Position numbers and translations under genes: made by a program. The notes beneath the pieces are model-generated. The model was not told the DNA's origin. It saw nothing but the letters and a program-made list of their open reading frames with translations, and made no database searches. Shown here piece after piece: positions 7,127 to 15,111 of a DNA stretch of 41,391 nt (positions are counted from its first letter, which is position 1; every line of letters begins with the position of its first letter). This stretch comes from a virus: positions 1 through 41,391 of IMG/VR virus record IMGVR_UViG_3300044825_000491, one strand, 5' to 3'.

Positions 7127-7537
7127 CTACGCGGGATGGTTGTTCCACTCAGCAGTTCCACGGCGCAGAAACTCCGGGCTGCACTGGTCAGGTGTCCCCT
7201 TCGGGGTCGGGCACATCCATCCCTTCCACGGACCCTTAGCGTTACTGCCGCTACGGGGAACCATGTCACCGTGCACGCACTGCTTCACCGCCGCCGACGT
7301 GAACGACGCGGGGGGTGCGTCATTCTGCGGCACAGGAGTAGCGGTAGCCCGTGCGGTAGCCACGGTGTGAGAAGCACCCAACTTCGACTGGACACTGTGA
7401 ATAGCGGTAATCCCGCTCTCCTCCAACTCAGCGAGGAGGTCAACGAACTCTTCCATAGAGTTCGCGTACACGTTGAACAGGTCGTTACCAATCTTGAAGT
7501 TGGCTTGGACCTTCGTACCTTCAGGCGATGCGGCCAT
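7127..7537 (-). CDS. Actinophage-type hypothetical protein with Cys-rich C-terminus
   Basis: A 136-residue protein. The N-terminal half (VQANFKIGNDLFNVYANSMEEFVDLLAELEESG) looks like a small alpha/beta or OB-like domain. A Pro/Ala linker leads to CVHGDM...WKGWMCPTPKGTPDQCSPEFLRRG, a motif with three Cys and one His that I recognise from uncharacterised actinophage replication-region proteins. A ssDNA-binding role is plausible from its position between the nuclease and the replicative ATPase. It overlaps the nuclease stop. Confidence 0.65.
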   Translation of the reverse strand: MAASPEGTKVQANFKIGNDLFNVYANSMEEFVDLLAELEESGITAIHSVQSKLGASHTVATARATATPVPQNDAPPASFTSAAVKQCVHGDMVPRSGSNAKGPWKGWMCPTPKGTPDQCSPEFLRRGTAEWNNHPA

Positions 7538-8211
7538 CAGTTTGTTCCTTCCACTAGATCATCCTCAAAATCAGGACGGTACTTTTCGTTACCGTAAGCA
7601 TAGCAGTACTGCAGCACACCACACGTAGCACACAGGTTCGTCATGTTGGGGACGAAGATCCGTGCGTCGATGGCCCGCTTCACGTCACGCAGCCAGCGTT
7701 CGATCATCTTCTCAGGGTACTCGCGCAAGTCATGCACAGTGTCCAATGTCCCACTGCGTGCCATCCAGTAGGCACCGTACGTGGGTGCCTCACCGAACTG
7801 CTCCAGCAGGGCAGTCCTGTACACGGCGAGTTGCAGACCAGATTTGGGTGGCTGCCCGGTCTTCAGGTCAACGATCATGGTGCGACCGGAAACCTTGTCC
7901 ACGAATACGCGGTCGATGACGGACTTCATCAGCACGTCACCAGGTAACCGGACAGTGACACCGATCTCGATGGCGGGTACGCCTTCTTCGGTGTGCCAGA
8001 TTTCCAGGTTGGGGTTGGTTTTGCGCCAGTTGTACCAGGCGTGAACCATGCTTGGACCTTCAGCCATCCACCACGATTCGTCTTCCTTGTGCGGGTACTT
8101 CTTGCTTGCCCGTCCACCGGCACGCCACGTCTTGCCTTCGTTGTCGGCTTTCGCTTTGGCGAGTGAGGCACGGAATGCTTCCATGCCAGCCTCGTAGGCA
8201 ACAGCACTCAT
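7537..8211 (-). CDS. Cas4/RecB-like PD-(D/E)XK exonuclease, C-terminal part
   Basis: A 224-residue protein starting at the ATG at 8211 (ATGA overlap). It has the catalytic half of a RecB/Cas4-type nuclease: VIDRVFVD (first D), MIVDLKTGQPPKSGLQLAVYRTALL (D-x-K and the downstream Q-x-x-x-Y helix), and a C-terminal cluster CATCGVLQYC fitting an Fe-S or zinc site. The expected N-terminal segment of the same family is missing here but is encoded at 8777-8968, separated by three small genes. I infer that the two polypeptides assemble, or that this piece works alone. Confidence 0.8.
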   Translation of the reverse strand: MSAVAYEAGMEAFRASLAKAKADNEGKTWRAGGRASKKYPHKEDESWWMAEGPSMVHAWYNWRKTNPNLEIWHTEEGVPAIEIGVTVRLPGDVLMKSVIDRVFVDKVSGRTMIVDLKTGQPPKSGLQLAVYRTALLEQFGEAPTYGAYWMARSGTLDTVHDLREYPEKMIERWLRDVKRAIDARIFVPNMTNLCATCGVLQYCYAYGNEKYRPDFEDDLVEGTN

Positions 8212-8375
8212 TCCTGCACCCCTTCGATACGAGTCAACTTCCACTTCGCATGAAACGTGATCTCGTCCACGTCGTCGTCTCCTCGCCACACAACAGGTTC
8301 CCAGCGCCATCCACTTGGGGCGGCAGGCAACTCGGGGGTAAGTTCATCTATGGCGCGATCTATCCACTTACTCAT
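8208..8375 (-). CDS. Small hypothetical protein, 55 aa
   Basis: ATGA overlaps at both ends couple it to its neighbours. It is acidic with several Trp (GWRWEPVVWRGDDDVDEITFHAKW). It is one of three small genes lying between the two halves of the nuclease. Function unknown. Confidence 0.6.
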   Translation of the reverse strand: MSKWIDRAIDELTPELPAAPSGWRWEPVVWRGDDDVDEITFHAKWKLTRIEGVQE

Positions 8376-8659
8376 GCTTGCACCTTGCTTATGGCATCAA
8401 GGACATGCTTGCGGTACTCCATAACAGTGATCGGTGCCTTACTTTCCCACCGCTCATCAGTGATGTGAGCGATGGATTCCACTGCTGCGATGCACGCTGC
8501 ACGCATAGCCGCCATTCCATGCAGAAATCCAAGGGTCTTGTATGTGTCGGCTGACTCGTTCAACGCCTCAACATGATCTTCATATCCGACCCACTCACCA
8601 TCGTAGTCGCCTTCGATAATTGGTTCTCGGGTTGTGATCTTGTATCGCTGAATACTCAT
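8372..8659 (-). CDS. Hypothetical protein, 95 aa
   Basis: It has an N-terminal strand region (YKITTREPIIEGDYDGEWVGYED) followed by a long helical half (NESADTYKTLGFLHGMAAMRAACIAAVESIAHI). ATGA overlaps join it to both neighbours. It is the central and largest member of the cassette that interrupts the nuclease. No recognisable family. Confidence 0.65.
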   Translation of the reverse strand: MSIQRYKITTREPIIEGDYDGEWVGYEDHVEALNESADTYKTLGFLHGMAAMRAACIAAVESIAHITDERWESKAPITVMEYRKHVLDAISKVQA

Positions 8660-8784
8660 GCTTTCTCCTGATCAAATGCTCCACCAATGTAGGTAACTTC
8701 AATTTCCTCATCGGTTAATTTTGTTTGACCAGAAACGTACCAACCGACAGGTTTAAGTTTAGACAGGTCAAGAAATTCAGCCAT
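8656..8784 (-). CDS. Small hypothetical protein, 42 aa
   Basis: The ATG at 8784 lies 8 bp inside the end of the nuclease N-terminal gene. The peptide (MAEFLDLSKLKPVGWYVSG, then TDEEIEVTYIGGAF) is well formed and its stop overlaps the next start (ATGA). It is the first gene of the three-gene insert. Its base composition is more A/T-rich than the flanking nuclease halves. Confidence 0.55.
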   Translation of the reverse strand: MAEFLDLSKLKPVGWYVSGQTKLTDEEIEVTYIGGAFDQEKA

Positions 8785-8968
8785 TTTTGTTCTTCAACAG
8801 TGCGTGGTCGATGGCGTCGGCAGCGGAGTGCACTGCCGTGCCACCGGCGAAGTACCAGGCTGGGTCTTCTTCCAGTTTCAGGATACGGGTCAAGCGGTAC
8901 TTCTCCCCGCACTGGAGCCAGGTGGTGAGTTGACTGTACGAAATGTACGGTTCGTTAGTTTCTTCCAT
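8777..8968 (-). CDS. Cas4/RecB-like exonuclease, N-terminal part
   Basis: A 63-residue protein from the ATG at 8968. It carries the start of the Cas4/RecB-like actinophage nuclease family: YISYSQLTTWLQCGEKYRLTR, containing the conserved Ser-Gln-Leu and Cys, then WYFAGGTAVHSAADAID, the G-x-x-x-H segment that supplies an active-site His/acid. It ends LLKNKNG at a TGA. The rest of the family is encoded downstream at 7537-8211. The promoter at 8975-9003 places the transcript start on the A of this ATG. Confidence 0.75.
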   Translation of the reverse strand: MEETNEPYISYSQLTTWLQCGEKYRLTRILKLEEDPAWYFAGGTAVHSAADAIDHALLKNKNG

Positions 8969-8974
8969 GCCGGA

Positions 8975-9003
8975 AGTATGGGCGTGTCGGGTTGCGGTGT
9001 CAA
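8975..9003 (-). promoter_or_regulatory. Sigma-70-type promoter, probably leaderless
   Basis: On the minus strand TTGACA (9003-8998) is followed after 17 nt by CATACT (8980-8975, 4/6 to TATAAT). Six nucleotides later comes the ATG of the nuclease N-terminal gene, so initiation at the usual distance would make a leaderless mRNA. There is no Shine-Dalgarno before that ATG. Confidence 0.55.
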
Positions 9004-9310
9004 GCATGTCGGGTAGTGTGCGTGTTGCGCGAGAGCGTGGGGCAGAAACTCCATTGACGGGCGACGGCAGATGCCGGACCTAGAGGAGTCTACCTTACCA
9101 CCCGAAGTTTGGGGGGTAGGGGGGGCATTTCTCTTTTCTGGGTTCCGGCAAGGAGCGAGGCTTAAAGCCGAGCGACTAGGTAGGGAATTGGGATACTTAT
9201 ATATGGGGGTTAACTTACCGTACCCCAAACCGTGTACCTGAAAGGCTAGAAAACCCCTCAGATTGTCTGTATTTTGATATTTGGGGCATCTGGTGACCAG
9301 TCCTAGAGAC
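9004..9310. other. Non-coding spacer between operons
   Basis: No convincing gene. The sequence is patchy, with G-runs (GGGGGGTAGGGGGGG at 9110-9124) and a TTATATATGGGGGTT box at 9197-9211 similar to two boxes near 34,080 and 34,240. It separates the terminator of the late operon from the promoter of the replication operon. Confidence 0.6.
9197..9211 (+). promoter_or_regulatory. TATATAT-GGGGG box, copy 3
   Basis: TTATATATGGGGGTT in plus orientation. It matches the minus-strand boxes at 34082-34093 and 34237-34252 (TATATATA, one or two purines, five G, then TT). No plus-strand gene follows, so its role here is unclear. Confidence 0.35.
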
Positions 9311-9349
9311 AAGAAAAAGACCCCCCAATCCAGATTGGACCAGGGGGTC
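9311..9349 (-). terminator. Intrinsic terminator of the late operon
   Basis: On the minus strand a GACCCCC/GGGGGTC stem (9349-9343 with 9325-9319), with an inner CAATC/GATTG hairpin, is followed directly by TTTTTCTT. It lies 20 bp after the endolysin stop, so it ends the roughly 24-kb leftward late transcript. Confidence 0.85.
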
Positions 9350-9368
9350 AATTTCACAAGCGCACAAA

Positions 9369-9878
9369 CTACGGTTGGGGCTTAATCTTTCCGCTAGGGA
9401 GGATGCCTAACCGCTTCATCTCAGACTTAACCAACTTCACGTCAGGAGTGTCGATCACCAGGTGCATCGGGTCATAGAAGTTCTTGTAGTCCCCACCCCA
9501 CTCCAGCAGGCGGTACTTCCGAAGAAGAGCCCTCATCTTCAGAGCCTTCACCGGATGCTTCTTCCACCACACGTTCGACTTAGACTGGGAGCCTTCCTTC
9601 GTGGCGTTCAAATCAATAGCCACCCCACCACAATGGTCACTGATGTTCTTGGATGCACGGCCAGTACGGACAGGGGACCAAGCCCAGTCATCAAACGTGC
9701 CCTCATCAATCGGGGCAATCTCCTTGTGGTACTCAGAGGCGAACGCCACCAGGTACGGACCCACGTCCTTCCGAAGACGCAACTTCCGCTTCGTGCCAGG
9801 AACCGTGAACTCCTTCAACAACGGGTCAGTCCCACGGGCAATAACCGGCCAACCCTTAATCGTCCGCTTATCGGACAC
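9369..9878 (-). CDS. Endolysin, M15 (VanY-like) D-Ala-D-Ala carboxypeptidase / L,D-peptidase
   Basis: A 169-residue zinc peptidase that cuts peptide bonds in peptidoglycan. The M15 signature is S80-D-H82-x-x-G-x-A-x-D89 (NISDHCGGVAIDLN), and the second His is H139 in DPMHLV; H82, D89 and H139 would bind zinc. There is no cell-wall-binding domain, giving a compact single-domain enzyme. It has no signal peptide, so release depends on the holin just upstream. The GTG start overlaps the holin stop (TAGTG). It is the last gene before the terminator. Confidence 0.85.
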   Translation of the reverse strand: MSDKRTIKGWPVIARGTDPLLKEFTVPGTKRKLRLRKDVGPYLVAFASEYHKEIAPIDEGTFDDWAWSPVRTGRASKNISDHCGGVAIDLNATKEGSQSKSNVWWKKHPVKALKMRALLRKYRLLEWGGDYKNFYDPMHLVIDTPDVKLVKSEMKRLGILPSGKIKPQP

Positions 9879-10066
9879 TACTTATCCTTCGGGGTCAAAT
9901 GAGTAAGGGCAACACTAGGAGCAAGAACACTGCCAACCAAAGCAATCCAAAGGGAGGCATCATCACCCTCAATCACTCCATACGCAACCAGCAACGGGAT
10001 AACAGTCAATGATACCCCATACAGCCACTTGCGAACCTCACGATCATTAAGCCACTTCTTGATCAA
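9878..10066 (-). CDS. Holin
   Basis: 62 residues from a TTG start with a good GAGGAG Shine-Dalgarno 5 nt upstream. There are two hydrophobic segments (about 16-34 LYGVSLTVIPLLVAYGVIE and 38-56 ASLWIALVGSVLAPSVAL) with a short turn, a basic N-terminus and the charged tail TPKDK. Size, two-helix topology and position directly before the endolysin fit a class II-type holin that opens the membrane at lysis. Confidence 0.75.
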   Translation of the reverse strand: MIKKWLNDREVRKWLYGVSLTVIPLLVAYGVIEGDDASLWIALVGSVLAPSVALTHLTPKDK

Positions 10067-10308
10067 CGCAACTCCTCAATATCGTCCTCAATCTGCAACA
10101 CGGCAGACTTCAACATTTGAACATCCGTAATGATCCCGTCAACCTTGCGGTGCAAATCAGACAAAGACTTACCGCCATTAGTATTCGGCTGAATCTGGTA
10201 CGTGGCGTCACGGATCTTCACCTTGATCCACCAACCCAAACCACCCAGCAGCAAAGCAAGAATCGATAGCGACGCGAAAACGAGAGAAACAATGTCATTC
10301 GGTTGCAT
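10063..10308 (-). CDS. DUF2746-like membrane protein
   Basis: 81 residues from the ATG at 10308 (ATGA overlap). One transmembrane helix (IVSLVFASLSILALLLGGLGWW) is followed by a PNTNGGKSL motif and a coiled-coil tail (LHRKVDGIITDVQMLKSAVLQIEDDIEEL). This is the layout of the DUF2746 family common in actinophage lysis regions. It could be an antiholin, second holin or spanin-like partner. Confidence 0.65.
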   Translation of the reverse strand: MQPNDIVSLVFASLSILALLLGGLGWWIKVKIRDATYQIQPNTNGGKSLSDLHRKVDGIITDVQMLKSAVLQIEDDIEELR

Positions 10309-12245
10309 CACACAGTCCGCATCGTGACCATGCAAATACCACCCGACCCCTTACGTGAACCCTGCGACGGAGGAGTCAACCTGTAGTAGGTGACCTCCTC
10401 AACATACACTTCCTTCACCTCGCCAGTCGTGTAGTCAGTGAACGAAACCGTCGCACCCAACTGCTCCATCTGCTTCAGTGACGAAAACTTGGAGTAGGCG
10501 TTACCGAACTTGCCGTACTTCGCACCCTGCCGGTCAGTCTCAAAATCAAACATCAACAACGGAACCTTGATAAGTTCCGTCTTCTGCGGTGCAGGGACAG
10601 CACGCACCTGGTAGCCAGTCAACCTGGCACTACTCGTGTTATCCGAAGTAGACGTGAGATTAAACGCCAGATACAAGTCCGTTGCTGTGCCCGGTGCTGC
10701 AGCGTTCAGTTTCCCGTAACCGTCCGTCGTGCCAGGCTGCAACGTCAACACAGTCTCCCACGTAGACGGCGACGTGGTACCGAACACGGAAGCCTTACCC
10801 GTCACGGAGCCAGTCAAGTTGTCTGGGCAGATCATGCGAAGGTCACGCCACGCCTTCTTCTCCATCGTGCCAAGGCGGATACGTCCAGTCTCAATCCAGC
10901 CAGACGACACGAACGTGTCCTGCTGCTTCACGATACCTGCACCGTCAACAGCGAACCAAAGTTTCCCGCCAGCGACAGTCACCGACACTGCAGCACCATC
11001 AAAGTTAGTGGGTGCCGTGAGGTCGTTAGCCCACGCAAACTGCAGGGGGTCACGGTTCAAGATCTGACCGAGGTTGATGCGACGCAACCCTGCACCGTAC
11101 GTGCGGGCACCACGGTCCACGCCATCCTCGTACGTGACATACAAGTATTCACCGAAACCAACAGCGTCACGGACACGCTTACCGTTAAACACCAGCGGCC
11201 CGAGAGTCAACGAACCATCCGATTCGATCCTGGCGATACGGACACCGGACGTGGTGCCGATCACAATGAACGATCCCACGTAGGAGTACATGGAGATGAC
11301 ATCCTCGCCGCGAGGCATATCCACCACGACTACAGGAACGGCAAGATCCACACCGGTAGTGTCAGACGTGACACCGATCTTGTAGATCTGGCTAGACTCC
11401 TTAGAGTAGCCGGAAGCGTAGATGGCGTTAGGTCCATCAGCGAAATCAGTCCAACGCCAGCCAGTGTTAGGGTTAGCGAAGAACGGTGCAGACAAGGTGG
11501 CAGACGACGGAGACAAGTCCGTGATCTCCCAAATACCCTGATTCTCCGCATACATCAAACGAGACTTAACCCACCGCACCAGCGAATACGTCGGTGTCGT
11601 GTAGTACTTGTTGTAAATCTTCGACCCGGCAGACGACGGCAGAGTACCTTTCCAGATACCATCCACGTCAGACACCAAGTAAACCTGGCCCGTGTCCGTT
11701 AAAGAAAAGATCGTGTTAGTGCCACCCCACGACACGGCGGTCGAGGCTCCAGCGTTCGTGATGTACGTGAGGTTCGCTGCGTGGGCAAGAAGAACACCAG
11801 TCTCCACACCCAGCAACTGCTGCCCCGACGCCACAGACTGGGCAAACACCGACGCGGTACGGTTCAGCAACTGCACCTGGCCCGGAGTCCACGGGTCAAC
11901 GCCGCCACCCTGGTAGTAGCGGAACGCCGCCTCCTCGCTGTTAACCTCCAGCGGCTCCGCACTAGACAATCCGGCACCGTAATGCCATGATGCTTGTGAC
12001 CTGATCCACAGGCCGTTCTCCAGTGACTGCTCGCCAGGGTTACGTTCAGTGTCGATACGTTCACGACGGAACTGTGCCGTCTGGCGGGTCATCGGGTACT
12101 GGTCGTTGTTCCCGAACAGGAACGTCAAACCCCCGATACTGCAATCCCATCTCATAGAATCAGGTCCAAACGAGCCTGAACCCTCAGAGGCAGACAGGGA
12201 CGTGCCAAGTTCCTCAACTACGTCTTCTGAAATGTCTACACTCAA
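10308..12245 (-). CDS. Large tail protein, beta-propeller-like
   Basis: A 645-residue protein from a TTG start with GGAGGA upstream. The sequence is dominated by short beta strands with repeated patterns such as TGQVYLVSDVDGIWKG, NAIYASGYSKESSQIYKIG, SFIVIGTTSGVRIARI and EYLYVTYEDG, which read like successive propeller blades. The C-terminal part (YKSSLKQMEQLG region) is different. It is probably a minor tail or tail-hub protein in the particle. I see no enzymatic motif. Confidence 0.6.
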   Translation of the reverse strand: MSVDISEDVVEELGTSLSASEGSGSFGPDSMRWDCSIGGLTFLFGNNDQYPMTRQTAQFRRERIDTERNPGEQSLENGLWIRSQASWHYGAGLSSAEPLEVNSEEAAFRYYQGGGVDPWTPGQVQLLNRTASVFAQSVASGQQLLGVETGVLLAHAANLTYITNAGASTAVSWGGTNTIFSLTDTGQVYLVSDVDGIWKGTLPSSAGSKIYNKYYTTPTYSLVRWVKSRLMYAENQGIWEITDLSPSSATLSAPFFANPNTGWRWTDFADGPNAIYASGYSKESSQIYKIGVTSDTTGVDLAVPVVVVDMPRGEDVISMYSYVGSFIVIGTTSGVRIARIESDGSLTLGPLVFNGKRVRDAVGFGEYLYVTYEDGVDRGARTYGAGLRRINLGQILNRDPLQFAWANDLTAPTNFDGAAVSVTVAGGKLWFAVDGAGIVKQQDTFVSSGWIETGRIRLGTMEKKAWRDLRMICPDNLTGSVTGKASVFGTTSPSTWETVLTLQPGTTDGYGKLNAAAPGTATDLYLAFNLTSTSDNTSSARLTGYQVRAVPAPQKTELIKVPLLMFDFETDRQGAKYGKFGNAYSKFSSLKQMEQLGATVSFTDYTTGEVKEVYVEEVTYYRLTPPSQGSRKGSGGICMVTMRTV

Positions 12246-12269
12246 CGGGTTCCTCCGCTATCAGGGCAT

Positions 12270-12298
12270 GAAAAAGAGAGCAGTTTTTCGCCATGCTC
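12270..12298 (-). terminator. Weak intrinsic terminator
   Basis: On the minus strand GAGCA (12298-12294) and TGCTC (12282-12278) form a 5-bp stem, followed by TCTTTTTC. It lies in the 73-bp gap after the 89-residue gene and may reduce readthrough into the tail protein gene. Confidence 0.4.
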
Positions 12299-12318
12299 AG
12301 GGCGCTGTGCGAACGGGT

Positions 12319-12588
12319 TTAGGCTTCCTCAGTGGCGGGGGGTTCAGGAGCCACAAACTCGTCCAACTCTGCGTCATACTTGTAGCCGATACCCGCGTAG
12401 CGGCCACGGAAGTTACCGTTGTACGAGGTCAACTTCCAAACACCGTCCAGTCCGAGCGAGTGCTGGAAGGCGTTAGCCGCTGCCTCCACCTCAGGGGTGA
12501 AGTCGCCGTTGTTCGGCAGGTCGTGATTGTTGAGGACGTGGACTTCACGGACGATGCCGTCCTCGTCTATGCGTGCTACGTGTGCCAT
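12319..12588 (-). CDS. Small conserved structural-region protein (cyanophage type)
   Basis: 89 residues, MAHVARIDEDGIVREVHVL then WKLTSYNGNFRGRYAGIGYKYDAELDEFVAPEP. I recognise this pattern (MAHFAKID...TSYNGNFRKNYAGIGYTYD) from many marine and freshwater phage structural regions, where it is found next to tail fibre genes. Function unproven; probably a virion or fibre-associated protein. It lies just downstream of the glycine-rich adhesins. Confidence 0.7.
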   Translation of the reverse strand: MAHVARIDEDGIVREVHVLNNHDLPNNGDFTPEVEAAANAFQHSLGLDGVWKLTSYNGNFRGRYAGIGYKYDAELDEFVAPEPPATEEA

Positions 12589-12620
12589 GTGTGTTTCCTT
12601 CGTTGTCGTTGTTGGATAGT

Positions 12621-14315
12621 TTACGCGGTGCGAATACGAATGATGACTACGCCGGAACCGCCGTTACCGCCGCTGGCACCGGGTGAAGTAGTCCAACCGC
12701 CGCCTCCTCCTCCACCGCCCGTATTGGCGGTTCCTGCTGTAGCAGTGGTGTTGCTATTCGATCCTGCACCGCCACCACCCGAACCTCCGGTGCCTGCTGT
12801 TGTGCCGAACAGTCCGCCACCCCCGCCGCCTGCGCGAGTGACGCTAGAGCCAGTAATGGAGGATGCAGTTCCGTTACCACCGTTGCCACCTTGATTAGAG
12901 GCCCCATTACTTCCCGCGGCTGATGCTCCTCCACCACCGCCAGCGGCGAAGGTTCCGCCACCGGCGTTTCCTCCAGCGTTACCTTGTCCTGACGTGCCTG
13001 CCCCACCGGCATAGTTGGGTGCCCCGTTAGCGGCTCCACCGCCACCGCTGCCACCGGCAGCACCGGCGCATAAAGTTCCAGAACCACCTTCAAGTGATCC
13101 TCCGCCTCCGCCACCAAGTGCGTAGTAAAAATCTATCCGGCTTCCACCACCATTTGCACCGGAAGGCCATACGTCTACAGTATTTGCGGCACCTGCTCCA
13201 CCACCGCCTACAGTCACGGTTAGTGCGCCAGTTGGAAGGTAGGCATCGCTGACAGATAGGTACCCACCAGCACCGCCACCTCCGCCTTGGGCTGAACCCC
13301 CACCAGCGCCGCCGCCAATTACAAGCAAGTCAGCGAAACCAGCACGAGTAACCGTGAACGTCCCATTACCCGTAAACGAGTAGTAGTCATACGTCGCTGC
13401 ACCAGACGTGTACGTGCCAGTCGCAGTGTTCGACGTGACGGCACCGCCAGCGGCGACGCTTACAGGGCGTGCAACACGGACAATGACAATGCCGCTACCA
13501 CCAGTTCCGCCACTGGTTGATCCACCGCCACCGCCGCCGCCAGTGTTGGCTGAGCCATTTGACCCAACGGCATTGTTAGCACCAGCGCCACCGCCGCCAG
13601 AGCCAGCAGCACCACCAGAACCGCCACGTCCACCACCCCCGCCACCACCAGCACGGGTAACGGATGTACCAGTAATAGACGATGCCGTCCCATTTCCACC
13701 AGCACCACCGTTACCGGGCGAAGCGTTACCACCTACGGCGCTTGCTCCACCACCGCCGCCACCGGCCTCATTGTTTGCGGTACGTAAAGACCCAGTTCCG
13801 CCATTATTGCCTTGACCGGAAGTGCCAGACCCACCAGAACCAGTAGCGGGAGGGGAAGCATTACCGCCACCACCGCCACCGCCGGAACCACCAAGCCAAC
13901 CTGTACGCACTACATCGCTGTTAGCCCCGCCGCCTCCACCACCGACGGCGTAATAGGAACCTATTCTGCTTGCGGCACCCGGCATACCTTGCCAGTTAGA
14001 AACGCTTGTTCCTCCAGCGCCAACGACTACTGTCGCTGTGCCAGTTGGGAAAAAGGCGTTAGTAATTTCAAGATAACCTCCGGCACCGCCACCACCTCCG
14101 TGCTCGCTAGCGCCCCCGCCTCCGCCTCCCACCACAACAATGTCCGCATACCCAGCGGTAACAACATTCAGCGAACCATTACCCGTAAACGTCCAATAGT
14201 CATACGTCACACCACCTTCGGTGTAGTTACCTGTAGCGGCATCCGTGATAGTCGCTCCACCAATACGAGAGGGAGTGTTGAAGCCTTGAACGGTTGAAAG
14301 TTTATTGATAGCCAT
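12621..14315 (-). CDS. Glycine-rich tail/adhesin protein, two modules
   Basis: A 564-residue protein built of two similar modules. Each starts with a strand pair (GNYTEGGVTYDYWTFTGNG and TGTYTSGAATYDYYSFTGNG), continues with VTxAGxADxxVxGGG, and then runs into about 200 residues of Gly-rich sequence with long G runs, ending GGSGIVIVR. Such Gly-rich stretches can pack as polyglycine-II helices, as in phage S16 gp38-type adhesins. It is probably the host-binding tip. TAATG overlap couples it to the gene upstream. Confidence 0.7.
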   Translation of the reverse strand: MAINKLSTVQGFNTPSRIGGATITDAATGNYTEGGVTYDYWTFTGNGSLNVVTAGYADIVVVGGGGGGASEHGGGGGAGGYLEITNAFFPTGTATVVVGAGGTSVSNWQGMPGAASRIGSYYAVGGGGGGANSDVVRTGWLGGSGGGGGGGNASPPATGSGGSGTSGQGNNGGTGSLRTANNEAGGGGGGASAVGGNASPGNGGAGGNGTASSITGTSVTRAGGGGGGGRGGSGGAAGSGGGGAGANNAVGSNGSANTGGGGGGGSTSGGTGGSGIVIVRVARPVSVAAGGAVTSNTATGTYTSGAATYDYYSFTGNGTFTVTRAGFADLLVIGGGAGGGSAQGGGGGAGGYLSVSDAYLPTGALTVTVGGGGAGAANTVDVWPSGANGGGSRIDFYYALGGGGGGSLEGGSGTLCAGAAGGSGGGGAANGAPNYAGGAGTSGQGNAGGNAGGGTFAAGGGGGASAAGSNGASNQGGNGGNGTASSITGSSVTRAGGGGGGLFGTTAGTGGSGGGGAGSNSNTTATAGTANTGGGGGGGGWTTSPGASGGNGGSGVVIIRIRTA

Positions 14316-15109
14316 TAGACCGCTACTCTCACTATGACAATTCCGCTACCGCCAGCGCCGCCAGCGGCAACAAAGCCACCACCACCACCGGTGCCAGTGT
14401 TTGCTCCACCAGCAGTTCCTACACCAGAACCAGACGGGGAACCGCCTGCTGCATACGTTGTTGATGCGCCAGTAATACTGTTGGACGTACCTGCTCCACC
14501 CGAACCCGAACCCTGTCCACCAGCACCGCCTGAACCTCCACCGCCACCGCCATTAGCACTACCGGATGTGTTCCCGTTATTGCCTTGCGTTGAGAAAACA
14601 AGAGCGCTACCGCCAGCCACAAGTGCGCCGTTCTGATTAGAACCGCCACCGCCACCGGAACCGCCGTTACCCCCATTAGCCCCTGAGGAGGATGGGGATG
14701 CGATTCCGAAGCCTCCAAGTCCACCACCTAGAGTGACAAAAGTTCCAAAACGGGAATCGCTGCCTACTCCACCGCTAACACCGCTACCCGTACCGGCGCT
14801 GCCGCCTCCACCGATTGTGACAGTAAATGTAGATATTTGTGCATAGTATGAGGTCAAGTAAAGATAGCCGCCTGCTCCACCGCCACCACCGACACCACCC
14901 CCACCGCCGCCACCGCCGCCACCGGCAGCGATTAGAACATCAAGAAGTCCTGCCTGGGTAACGGTAAGTGACCCATTACCAGTGAATGTGTAATAGTTGT
15001 AGGTGATTCCACCGCTGCTGTATGTCCCGGTAGGCGTGCCGCTAATCACAGCATTAGACGGTGTGGTGACCCTGCTCAACCCTGAGCGGCTAAACGAACT
15101 AAGAGCCAT
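14315..15109 (-). CDS. Glycine-rich tail/adhesin protein, one module
   Basis: A 264-residue single copy of the module found twice in the next gene: GTYSSGGITYNYYTFTGNGSL, then VTQAGLLDVLIAAGG and a Gly-rich body, ending GGSGIVIVRVAV. It probably arose by duplication with 12621-14315. Predicted role is in the receptor-binding part of the tail. The alternating GGN/GCN codons make the opposite strand look like proline-rich open frames, which I discarded. Confidence 0.68.
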   Translation of the reverse strand: MALSSFSRSGLSRVTTPSNAVISGTPTGTYSSGGITYNYYTFTGNGSLTVTQAGLLDVLIAAGGGGGGGGGGVGGGGGAGGYLYLTSYYAQISTFTVTIGGGGSAGTGSGVSGGVGSDSRFGTFVTLGGGLGGFGIASPSSSGANGGNGGSGGGGGSNQNGALVAGGSALVFSTQGNNGNTSGSANGGGGGGSGGAGGQGSGSGGAGTSNSITGASTTYAAGGSPSGSGVGTAGGANTGTGGGGGFVAAGGAGGSGIVIVRVAV

Positions 15110-15111
15110 GT

